Below, one piece after another: positions 8,738-15,478 of a stretch of DNA of 64,000 nt. Location of the stretch: assembly GCA_017848115.1 (NCBI GenBank), contig JAGAKZ010000017.1:62001-126000 (forward strand). Direction: 5' to 3'. Below the pieces are notes generated by a model. It did not search any database, was not told the origin of the DNA, and saw only the letters and a program-made list of their open reading frames with translations. This stretch comes from Oscillospiraceae bacterium (GTDB taxonomy: Bacteria; Bacillota; Clostridia; Oscillospirales; Ruminococcaceae). How positions within the stretch are numbered: position 1 is the first letter of the stretch; each line of letters opens with the position of its first letter. Made by a program: the position numbers and the translations under genes.

Positions 8738-8769
8738 TCCCCGATAAACCATCAAATGTTTACCGGAGA
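8738..8769 (-). terminator. Terminator of the NifU-like/GGGtGRT operon
   Basis: On minus, TCTCCGGTAAAC pairs fully (with G-U pairs) with GTTTATCGGGGA across an 8-nt loop. TTTTTTATTTTG follows. Confidence 0.85.
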
Positions 8770-8803
8770 TCTATAAAAATCACTTATTTAAATAAGCTGC
8801 AAA

Positions 8804-9802
8804 TTACTTCATAGCTTCTTCAACAGCAACTGCACAAGCAACTGTTGCGCCAACCATTGGGTTGTTACCCATACCGATAAGACCCATCATTTCAACGTGA
8901 GCCGGAACTGAAGAAGAACCTGCGAACTGAGCGTCAGAGTGCATTCTTCCCATTGTATCTGTCATACCGTAGGAAGCAGGACCTGCTGCCATGTTGTCCG
9001 GGTGGAGTGTACGTCCTGTACCGCCGCCTGAAGCAACTGAGAAGTACTTCTTACCAGCGTCTGTTCTTTCCTTCTTGTAAGTACCTGCAACTGGGTGCTG
9101 GAATCTTGTTGGGTTTGTTGAGTTACCTGTGATAGAAACGTCAACGTTTTCTTTCCACATGATAGCAACGCCTTCTGTTACGTCGTTTGCGCCGTAGCAG
9201 TTAACTTTTGCTCTGAGACCGTCAGAATATGCTTTGCGGAATACTTCCTTAACTTCACCTGTGTGATAATCCATTTCTGTTTCAACATATGTGAAGCCGT
9301 TGATTCTAGCGATGATCTGAGCTGCGTCTTTACCAAGACCGTTAAGGATAACTCTGAGAGGTGTCTTACGAACCTTGTTAGCCTTTTCAGCGATACCGAT
9401 AGCACCTTCAGCAGCTGCAAATGATTCGTGACCTGCGAGGAATGCGAAACATTCTGTTTCTTCTTCGAGGAGCATCTTTCCGAGGTTACCGTGACCGAGA
9501 CCAACTTTTCTCTGATCAGCAACTGAACCTGGAATACAGAAAGCCTGGAGACCTTCGCCGATTGCAGCAGCAGCGTCAGCAGCCTTTGTGCAACCCTTCT
9601 TTATTGCGATAGCACAACCAACTGTGTATGCCCACTTAGCATTTTCAAAACAGATTGGCTGAATGCCTTCAACTAATTTATAGATATCGAGACCCTTTGC
9701 CTTACAAACTTCAGCACACTCTTCGATAGAGTTGATACCGTATTCTTTGATTACAGCAAGAATCTGCTTTTCTCTTCTGTCGTATGATTCAAATAAAGCC
9801 AT
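8804..9802 (-). CDS. GGGtGRT family protein
   Basis: This 332-aa protein carries the family's name motif ASGGGTGRTLHPDN near residue 258, followed by a glycine-rich conserved tail (GLIGMGNNPMVGATVACA). The family is conserved in Clostridia and always lies beside a NifU-like scaffold gene, as here, where the partner gene ends 15 bp upstream. Its biochemical role is not established. Partnership with an Fe-S scaffold suggests metal-cofactor or sulfur work in the cytoplasm. A good GGAGG-type ribosome site precedes the ATG. The high-frequency codons suggest strong expression. Confidence 0.92.
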   Translation of the reverse strand: MALFESYDRREKQILAVIKEYGINSIEECAEVCKAKGLDIYKLVEGIQPICFENAKWAYTVGCAIAIKKGCTKAADAAAAIGEGLQAFCIPGSVADQRKVGLGHGNLGKMLLEEETECFAFLAGHESFAAAEGAIGIAEKANKVRKTPLRVILNGLGKDAAQIIARINGFTYVETEMDYHTGEVKEVFRKAYSDGLRAKVNCYGANDVTEGVAIMWKENVDVSITGNSTNPTRFQHPVAGTYKKERTDAGKKYFSVASGGGTGRTLHPDNMAAGPASYGMTDTMGRMHSDAQFAGSSSVPAHVEMMGLIGMGNNPMVGATVACAVAVEEAMK

Positions 9803-9817
9803 TGTACGTTATCCTCC

Positions 9818-10510
9818 TTATTCTTTTCTAGGGTCTACGATCTTAACTGCGTCAGCAACTCTGCCGTACTGACCCTTAGCCTTTTCAAATGCTGTGTTAG
9901 CATCATCGCCGGCTTTGATGAAGTCCATCATCTTTCCGAAGTTTACGAACTGATAACCAATGATTTCATTGTCTTCGTTGAGAGCAAGACCAGTTACATA
10001 ACCGTCTGTCATTTCGAGGTAACGAGGACCCTTAGCGAGTGTACCGTACATTGTACCAACCTGTGAACGAAGTCCCTTACCGAGGTCTTCAAGACCTGCA
10101 CCGATTACAAGACCGTCTTCAGAGAAAGCACTCTGTGAACGACCGTAAACGATCTGGAGGAAGAGTTCTCTCATTGCTGTATTGATAGCATCACAAACGA
10201 GGTCTGTGTTGAGAGCTTCGAGGATTGTTCTGCCAGGAAGGATTTCAGAAGCCATAGCTGCTGAATGTGTCATACCTGAACATCCGATTGTTTCAACGAG
10301 ACATTCCTGGATAACGCCTTCTTTAACGTTAAGAGTAAGCTTACATGTACCCTGCTGTGGAGCACACCAGCCGATTCCGTGTGTAAAACCGGAAATATCT
10401 TTGATTTCTTTTGCCTTTACCCATTTTGCTTCCTCTGGAATCGGAGCAGCGCCATGAGCTACGCCCTGTGCGATAGGGCACATAGTTTCAACTTCATGAG
10501 AATAATTCAT
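9818..10510 (-). CDS. NifU-like iron-sulfur scaffold homologue, partner of GGGtGRT
   Basis: This 230-aa protein begins MNYSHEVETMC. An upstream in-frame ATG at 10543 has no ribosome site, whereas AAAGGAG lies about 12 bases before the ATG at 10510. Residues 45-120 carry the scaffold-type cysteines (GIGWCAPQQGTC and ETIGCSGMTHSAA). Residues 160-225 form an additional C-terminal region. The family is annotated as Fe-S cluster assembly scaffold and is found with GGGtGRT. The leader contains a tandem GCGTGCAA direct repeat (about 10546-10561) between promoter and start, a possible regulatory site. Confidence 0.85.
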   Translation of the reverse strand: MNYSHEVETMCPIAQGVAHGAAPIPEEAKWVKAKEIKDISGFTHGIGWCAPQQGTCKLTLNVKEGVIQECLVETIGCSGMTHSAAMASEILPGRTILEALNTDLVCDAINTAMRELFLQIVYGRSQSAFSEDGLVIGAGLEDLGKGLRSQVGTMYGTLAKGPRYLEMTDGYVTGLALNEDNEIIGYQFVNFGKMMDFIKAGDDANTAFEKAKGQYGRVADAVKIVDPRKE

Positions 10511-10572
10511 AGTCTTAAAAAAACTCCTTTCGGTGTTATGCATTTTTGCACGCTTGCACGCAGTACGGTATT

Positions 10573-10601
10573 ATTATACTACAATATCAGATTTATTTCA
10601 A
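10573..10601 (-). promoter_or_regulatory. Promoter of the NifU-like/GGGtGRT operon
   Basis: On minus, TTGAAA (10601-10596) and TATAAT (10578-10573) are separated by 17 bp. Confidence 0.8.
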
Positions 10602-10636
10602 GTATTTTTGCGTTTATTTTTTATCAAAATTAAAAC

Positions 10637-10665
10637 TTTACATTTTTTTAATGTTCTGATATAAT
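10637..10665 (+). promoter_or_regulatory. Promoter of the small membrane-protein gene
   Basis: TTTACA at 10637-10642 and TATAAT at 10660-10665 have a 17-bp spacer. They lie about 40 bp before the start codon. Confidence 0.75.
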
Positions 10666-10706
10666 GAAAATAGCGAAAAATTTTGATTGAACAGGAGATT
10701 TTTTAT

Positions 10707-11093
10707 ATGAAAAATGTTATAATTGCTGTTGCCGTTTTATCGGTTGCAATAATTTTTTTCGTGCTTATAGTTTCACATGAACCTAAAGAGAACGAATATA
10801 CCGATACAACATATCAGTATGAACCTGCATCTCCGGAGTTGGAACTATATATAGTCACTACTACAGCTGATTTTTGGGATCGTGTAGCAGGTCTGCAAAA
10901 AACAGAAACATCTACCGGTGAATATATAGCTGTTACAGACGAAAACGGTAATCCTGTAACGGATGAAGAGGGAAATGAGGTTACAGAACCGTTCATACAG
11001 GGACCACTTGAACTTCCCCCATCACCCGACACAACAGAAGCACCCGAATCTTTGCCCGATGACGTGCAGAGTCATGTCAGTGAAAGTGAATAA
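10707..11093 (+). CDS. Membrane-anchored hypothetical protein
   Basis: This 128-aa protein has one N-terminal hydrophobic helix (residues 3-22, NVIIAVAVLSVAIIFFVLIV). An acidic, proline-rich extracellular tail follows, with DENGNPVTDEEGNEVTEP near residue 75. The ATG at 10707 follows AGGAGA at normal spacing; the earlier in-frame ATG at 10683 lacks a ribosome site. The gene has its own promoter and terminator. No family was recognised. Confidence 0.75.
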   Translation: MKNVIIAVAVLSVAIIFFVLIVSHEPKENEYTDTTYQYEPASPELELYIVTTTADFWDRVAGLQKTETSTGEYIAVTDENGNPVTDEEGNEVTEPFIQGPLELPPSPDTTEAPESLPDDVQSHVSESE

Positions 11094-11098
11094 ATCAA

Positions 11099-11130
11099 AA
11101 AATGCGTATCAACCTAAGGATACGCATTTT
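11099..11130. terminator. Bidirectional terminator
   Basis: AAAATGCGTATC (11099-11110) is exactly complementary to GATACGCATTTT (11119-11130) across an 8-nt loop. It lies between convergent genes. Confidence 0.85.
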
Positions 11131-11143
11131 CTTATATTATTTA

Positions 11144-11629
11144 TTATTGTATATCATTTTTGTTAGGATTTCCTGCATTTTTTACTCTGTTTATTTCCTG
11201 AGTAGTTCTCTTTACATCCTGAAGACCTCTTGTAAAGTAAAGTTCTGCATCATGCAGCATATTATCAACATAATGGCTTGTAGCATTTTTGATTTCCTTT
11301 GATCTTGCCTGCGCCTGTGTAAGAAGTTCCATAGCTTTCTGCTTTGCTTCTTTGATTATTGTATCATTTGCAACAAGAGTCTTTGCTCTGTCTTCAGCAC
11401 GCTGAACAATCTGTTCTGCTTTCTGTTCAGCTTCTTTAATGATTCTTTCGCAATCAAAGTCTATAAGCTTGGCTCTCTTTATTTCCTGTGGGATATTTAA
11501 TCTGATATCATCAATAAGCTCTTTGAGTCGCTCACCATCAATAATTACCTTATTTGAAGCAAACGGAACAGAAGCTGATTTTTCGAGGAGATCTTCCATC
11601 TGTTCAAGTATTTCATCAATATTGTTCAT
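11144..11629 (-). CDS. DivIVA-like coiled-coil protein
   Basis: This 161-aa protein is almost entirely helical and charged. A long coiled coil spans about residues 55-120 (IKEAEQKAEQIVQRAEDRAK, then KQKAMELLTQAQARSKEI). Such proteins in this genomic spot, downstream of rsmD-coaD in Clostridia, are variously annotated as DivIVA-like or ATPase. The sequence has no Walker motif, so ATPase activity is not supported. A role in cell division or envelope organisation is an inference. Confidence 0.7.
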   Translation of the reverse strand: MNNIDEILEQMEDLLEKSASVPFASNKVIIDGERLKELIDDIRLNIPQEIKRAKLIDFDCERIIKEAEQKAEQIVQRAEDRAKTLVANDTIIKEAKQKAMELLTQAQARSKEIKNATSHYVDNMLHDAELYFTRGLQDVKRTTQEINRVKNAGNPNKNDIQ

Positions 11630-11708
11630 AATACTTACTGCCGTTATTAAACGGCTTTCCCCTTTCGTTATAAATTTATAATTTTAAAAGATAAAATATG
11701 TGCCACAA

Positions 11709-12197
11709 TCAATTTACCTTCTTGATTCGTGATAAAATATCATCACGTATCGCATCAGGTACAAAGCTGCTTATATCACCGTCAAAAGTCGCTATCTGTT
11801 TGACAACGCTTGAACTCAGATACATATTTTCTGCGCTTGTTGTAAGAAAAACTGTCTCTGCGTCAGGATAAAGCTTTTTGTTTGCAAGTGCCATCTGAAA
11901 TTCGTATTCGAAGTCACTTACAGCTCTCAGTCCCTTTACTATAGCAACTGCACCGACATCTTTTACATAATCAGCAAGCAGACCATCAAGAATATCTATG
12001 ACAACATTGTCCATACCCTCTGTTACCTGCATTATCATCTTTATACGTTCAGTAGGCGTAAACAATGGTTTTTTATTGACATTTGTAGAAACAAGTATTA
12101 TAACCTTGTCAAAAAGTTTTGAGGCACGATTGAAAATATCTATATGTCCATATGTTACCGGGTCAAAACTTCCCGGACAAACAGCTATTCTTCGCAT
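11709..12197 (-). CDS. coaD: Phosphopantetheine adenylyltransferase
   Basis: This 162-aa enzyme transfers AMP from ATP to 4'-phosphopantetheine in coenzyme A synthesis. The nucleotidyltransferase signature CPGSFDPVTYGHIDIF is at residues 7-22, and the late YLSSSVVKQIA motif is near 125. Length is typical. It lies 19 bp after rsmD in the same orientation, the usual rsmD-coaD order in Firmicutes, and shares the promoter at 12829-12857. Confidence 0.97.
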   Translation of the reverse strand: MRRIAVCPGSFDPVTYGHIDIFNRASKLFDKVIILVSTNVNKKPLFTPTERIKMIMQVTEGMDNVVIDILDGLLADYVKDVGAVAIVKGLRAVSDFEYEFQMALANKKLYPDAETVFLTTSAENMYLSSSVVKQIATFDGDISSFVPDAIRDDILSRIKKVN

Positions 12198-12216
12198 TTA
12201 ACCGCTCCTTACAAAA

Positions 12217-12771
12217 CTAGTCTTCGTCACAATTTTCGTCATAAACAAACTGACTTACTTCTATTTTACCATATTTATAAACTTTTTTCAAGTGCAACAA
12301 ACCAACTTTCTCAGGAAGCACTAATCTTTGTTCATGTTCACAAATAACTTTTCCGCCTTCTTTCATATGTTCGGAAACGAGTGGCAAAATCTTTTCAAGT
12401 ATCCCCTGGTTGTACGGAGGATCAAGAAAAACTATATCAAATTTTTCACGTGTTCCGCTCAGAAAATCAGCAGAATCCATATATACAACCTTGCTTTTGT
12501 CAACAAATCCGGTTGTTTCGATATTTTGAGTGATCACATTTACAGATGCTTTTGATTTATCTACGAAATATGCCTTTGACGCTCCACGACTGAGAGCCTC
12601 TATACCAAGCTGACCGCTCCCTGAAAACAAATCAAGAACTACTGCACCCGGAATCTGAAATTGTACCATAGAAAATATCGACTCTTTCACCTTATCGGTG
12701 GTAGGTCTTACGTCATTTCCTTCAAGAGCAACAAGCTTACGTCCCCTTGCTGTACCGGTAATTACACGCAT
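12217..12771 (-). CDS. rsmD: 16S rRNA (guanine-966 N2) methyltransferase
   Basis: This 184-aa protein begins MRVITGTARGRKL, typical of RsmD. The SAM-binding loop is VLDLFSGSGQLGIEA (residues 44-58) and the catalytic motif is FLDPPYN (about 117-123). It methylates G966 of 16S rRNA in the small subunit. It is the first gene of the operon with coaD; the ribosome site is AAGGAG. Confidence 0.96.
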   Translation of the reverse strand: MRVITGTARGRKLVALEGNDVRPTTDKVKESIFSMVQFQIPGAVVLDLFSGSGQLGIEALSRGASKAYFVDKSKASVNVITQNIETTGFVDKSKVVYMDSADFLSGTREKFDIVFLDPPYNQGILEKILPLVSEHMKEGGKVICEHEQRLVLPEKVGLLHLKKVYKYGKIEVSQFVYDENCDED

Positions 12772-12828
12772 TTAAATTTTCTCCTTCTTAAAAAAACTAA
12801 GTTTAACTATAATTTTGTCAATATTAAT

Positions 12829-12857
12829 ATTATAAATCAAGGCAAATAATATGTCAA
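12829..12857 (-). promoter_or_regulatory. Promoter of rsmD-coaD
   Basis: On minus, TTGACA (12857-12852) and TATAAT (12834-12829) are perfect consensus boxes with a 17-bp spacer. Confidence 0.85.
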
Positions 12858-12897
12858 CAATATTTTTGTTAATTTTTTGGTTTTATCGGTTTTTATA

Positions 12898-13959
12898 TTA
12901 AAAAACCATATTTTTTAAATAAAAAGCAAGTCCCTGTGTATCATATTCTGATTTTTCATAAGAAAAATCTCTTAAATTTTCCATATTCTCTTCGGAATAT
13001 TCAACCTGTTTTGAATAATTCTTCACAATATCCACACAGTTTTCAAAACTTAAATACCCATTCTTTTTAATAAAACAGCGAAAGAAATATTCAATAACTG
13101 CGATACTTACCGCCATTACTTTTACATATGAAAGAAATTCGCCTGTAAACACACCTTTAAGAAAATAACGCCATATAAAATAAAGTGCAATATTTTCAAG
13201 ATAAAGTGACACGTCTGCATTATCAGTTGAAAGTTTTTCATCTGAAACATCATCATACACTGAAACAACCTTATCTATATATAGCGACCATTTCTCATCT
13301 ATAGGATCAAGAGTTGCTATATCAGAAAGAATATTTTTCAGACTTATTTCTACTTTGTCGCATTCACTTTCCAATGAAGGCAATTTGTATATATAATTAT
13401 CAACCATATTCTGAAGCTTATCGGAGAAAATCAGAACATCTCCTATTCTTTTTCCAAGAGAAATTTCCTTGTTCTGAAGGTGTTTAAAAATCATTTCTCT
13501 TGCTTTATACATAACATCATAAAGCTCCTTGTCATAAGAATCATTTGACTCATACGGTATTTCCTTTTCTGAAAATGTAAGAATACTTTTTTGGCTGAGA
13601 ATGATTCGTGCTGCTTCTTCACACCCAAGTCCGATACCGCCCTCTTTTATACCGTCATACCACTCAAAATATCTTGGGTGATCCCTGCATATCTGACAAA
13701 GGTTTTCTTCTCCCGAATTTATTATTATCTCACAAAGGTTTTTGCTGTTTAAAAAAGGACAACGCTCGTCTTCACCAAGTATAAAACAGCCGTCTTTTAT
13801 GTTTTCTCTTAATTTTTTTCCAAACTCGCCTGTTACTTTATGATAAAACTCATTTGTACTGCTGTCTACTTCTATTTCCCAGCCTATACAACAGTTATCG
13901 GTGCATTTGTCGGCAATGCATTTAAACTTATCATAATACTTTGGCATTTTTAATATCAT
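12898..13959 (-). CDS. FliB-like lysine-N-methylase
   Basis: This 353-aa protein has the cysteine pattern of the FliB (flagellin lysine-N-methylase) family: KCIADKCTDNCCIGW at residues 14-28, CPFLNSKNLCEI near 66, and LCQICRDHPRYF near 85. These probably bind an Fe-S cluster. I chose the ATG at 13959 because GGGAGTG lies 7-8 bases upstream; 14 extra residues before it have no ribosome site. No flagellin or motility gene is in the window, so the substrate may be a different protein. Confidence 0.8.
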   Translation of the reverse strand: MILKMPKYYDKFKCIADKCTDNCCIGWEIEVDSSTNEFYHKVTGEFGKKLRENIKDGCFILGEDERCPFLNSKNLCEIIINSGEENLCQICRDHPRYFEWYDGIKEGGIGLGCEEAARIILSQKSILTFSEKEIPYESNDSYDKELYDVMYKAREMIFKHLQNKEISLGKRIGDVLIFSDKLQNMVDNYIYKLPSLESECDKVEISLKNILSDIATLDPIDEKWSLYIDKVVSVYDDVSDEKLSTDNADVSLYLENIALYFIWRYFLKGVFTGEFLSYVKVMAVSIAVIEYFFRCFIKKNGYLSFENCVDIVKNYSKQVEYSEENMENLRDFSYEKSEYDTQGLAFYLKNMVF

Positions 13960-13982
13960 ATATTTTTCACTCCCAAAAAAGC

Positions 13983-14023
13983 AAAACGCCATACCATACA
14001 ACCGATGTGTGATATGACGTTTT
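13983..14023 (-). terminator. Terminator of the DAHP synthase gene
   Basis: On minus, AAAACGTCATATC pairs with GGTATGGCGTTTT (two G-U pairs). GCTTTTTT follows, directly before the FliB-like gene's ribosome site. Confidence 0.8.
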
Positions 14024-14032
14024 TGATAATGA

Positions 14033-15061
14033 TTAAAGTAAATCAGCTATATCGAGAATAAGACGTTCTGACTTTTCCCAGCCAAGACATGGGTCTGTTA
14101 TGGATTTTCCGTAAATACCTTCGCCTATCTTCTGAGCACCGTCTTCTATATAACTTTCGATCATAAGACCTTTTACCATGCTCTTGATGTTATCGGAGTG
14201 GCGACAGCTATGGAGTATTTCCTTAGCTATACGAACCTGTTCAAGTGGTTTCTTACCTGAGTTTGCATGGTTTGTATCAACGATGAGTGCAAGATTTTTC
14301 AGATTTCTCTCCTGATACATATCATAAAGAGTGATCATATCTTCATAGTGATAATTTGAATGGCTCTTTCCGTAATTATCAACATAACCTCTTAAAATAG
14401 CATGAGCAAGATCATTTCCGTCAGATGTAACGTCCCAGCCTCTGTATATAAAGTTGTGCTGTATCTGTGCAGCCTTTATAGAGTTGAGCATAACTGTTAT
14501 ATCACCACTTGTAGGATTTTTCATACCTACAGGAATATCAAGACCGCTTGATACAAGTCTGTGTTCCTGGTTTTCTACTGAACGTGCACCTATTGCAACA
14601 TATCCGAGAAGGTCATCAAGATATCTTGTGTTTTCAGGATAGAGCATTTCGTCAGCGCACAAAAATCCTGTTTCATTCATTGCTCTTGCATGAAGTTTAC
14701 GAACCGAAATGATACCTTCAAGAAGATTTTCATTCTTTTCAGGATTAGGCTGGTGTATCATACCCATATAGCCTTCGCCCGTGGTTCTTGGTTTATTTGT
14801 ATATATTCTTGGGATTATTATAATCTTATCGCTTACTTTTTCCTGTACCTTAGCAAGTCTTGAGATGTAATCCATAACTGAATCTTCACAATCAGCTGAA
14901 CAAGGTCCTATAATGAGTATAAACTTCTGGCTTTCCCCTGTAAAAACCTTTCTTATTTCCTCGTCCTTCTGTTTTTTAAGTTCCTTCAGCTTATCCGAAA
15001 TCGGAAACTGTTCCTTTATTTCCTTTGGAATAGGAAGCTTTCTGCTAAAAGACATACTCAT
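14033..15061 (-). CDS. aroF: 3-deoxy-7-phosphoheptulonate (DAHP) synthase, class I
   Basis: This 342-aa enzyme condenses phosphoenolpyruvate and erythrose 4-phosphate, the first shikimate-pathway step. Family motifs are IIGPCSADCEDSVMDYI (about residues 52-68), PRTTGEGYMG, GARSVENQEHR and a C-terminal IVDTNHANSGKKP. Length matches AroFGH-type enzymes. I use the ATG at 15061; a TTG at 15067 is closer to AAGGAG (5 bases) and may be used instead. It stands alone with its own terminator. Feedback specificity cannot be read from the sequence. Confidence 0.95.
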   Translation of the reverse strand: MSMSFSRKLPIPKEIKEQFPISDKLKELKKQKDEEIRKVFTGESQKFILIIGPCSADCEDSVMDYISRLAKVQEKVSDKIIIIPRIYTNKPRTTGEGYMGMIHQPNPEKNENLLEGIISVRKLHARAMNETGFLCADEMLYPENTRYLDDLLGYVAIGARSVENQEHRLVSSGLDIPVGMKNPTSGDITVMLNSIKAAQIQHNFIYRGWDVTSDGNDLAHAILRGYVDNYGKSHSNYHYEDMITLYDMYQERNLKNLALIVDTNHANSGKKPLEQVRIAKEILHSCRHSDNIKSMVKGLMIESYIEDGAQKIGEGIYGKSITDPCLGWEKSERLILDIADLL

Positions 15062-15186
15062 ACTCAAAACAACTCCTTTTTATTATCGTCTCTTTATGTA
15101 ATTTGATTACGGTTATTATTATACACCATAAATAACGAAATTTCCACTGTTTTTTTAATATTTTTTGCCCCAAAAAGAATTTTGCT

Positions 15187-15255
15187 TACATTTCACCAAT
15201 TTAAAGTGATAAATCAAACTCAAATAAGTACATTTCACCAATTTAAAGTGATAAA
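15187..15255. repeat. Two tandem 27-bp direct repeats, 42-bp period
   Basis: 15187-15213 and 15229-15255 are identical. Each contains the dyad TCAC-N9-GTGA within TTTCACCAATTTAAAGTGAT. A 42-bp period is four helical turns, so two bound proteins would lie on one face of the DNA, about 130-190 bp upstream of the DAHP synthase start. Confidence 0.75.
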
Positions 15256-15331
15256 CAAGCACTAAAAATCTACAAATTTTTCCTTGTTGCATTTATAACT
15301 TTTCTGCATAAACTATAATTAGCAGAAGATT

Positions 15332-15394
15332 TTTTCACTATTATCATACACAGGTGCAGAAAACTGCCACGAAAAGCCATGTGTGAAGTGAAAA
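15332..15394. ncRNA. Candidate structured RNA element
   Basis: The outer stem is TTTTCACT/AGTGAAAA (15332-15339 with 15387-15394). A second helix is TACACAGG/CCATGTGTG (15347-15354 with 15377-15385) with one bulged A. Inside lies the hairpin GCAG-AAAA-CTGC (15356-15367), then the unpaired CACGAAAAG. The nested layout resembles a small riboswitch, but no family was assigned and either strand could be the RNA. Confidence 0.35.
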
Positions 15395-15420
15395 TATTTT
15401 TGCTTTAACATATAGAAAAA

Positions 15421-15460
15421 GCAGATGAAAGTTTTGTCTACCAAAGTAATTTTCATCTGC
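15421..15460. terminator. Bidirectional terminator
   Basis: GCAGATGAAA (15421-15430) is exactly complementary to TTTCATCTGC (15451-15460), with A/T runs on both sides. On minus it ends the GGDEF gene; on plus it could end a short transcript. Confidence 0.85.
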
Positions 15461-15478
15461 TTTTTGTTTTAAATATTT

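Larger units (their letters stand above)
8437..8803. other. Intergenic region with two inverted repeats and a terminator
   Basis: I found no credible gene here. The region holds a perfect 12-bp stem at 8617-8655, an 11-bp inverted repeat at 8665-8713 and the GGGtGRT terminator. Confidence 0.6.
15068..15478. other. Structured intergenic region upstream of DAHP synthase
   Basis: I found no ORF with a ribosome site. The region holds two copies of a 27-bp repeat, a TTCTGC/GCAGAA dyad around a TATAAT box (15302-15326), a folded element (15332-15394) and a bidirectional terminator. Confidence 0.6.

Noticed and set aside
15187-15255. Possible CRISPR array
   Set aside because: There are only two 27-bp repeats with a 15-bp gap, no further unit and no cas gene in the window.
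15332-15394. c-di-GMP-I riboswitch
   Set aside because: Only one arm and the ACGAAAAGCC stretch resemble it; the GGC-YAA segment and the second stem are absent and no gene follows on plus.
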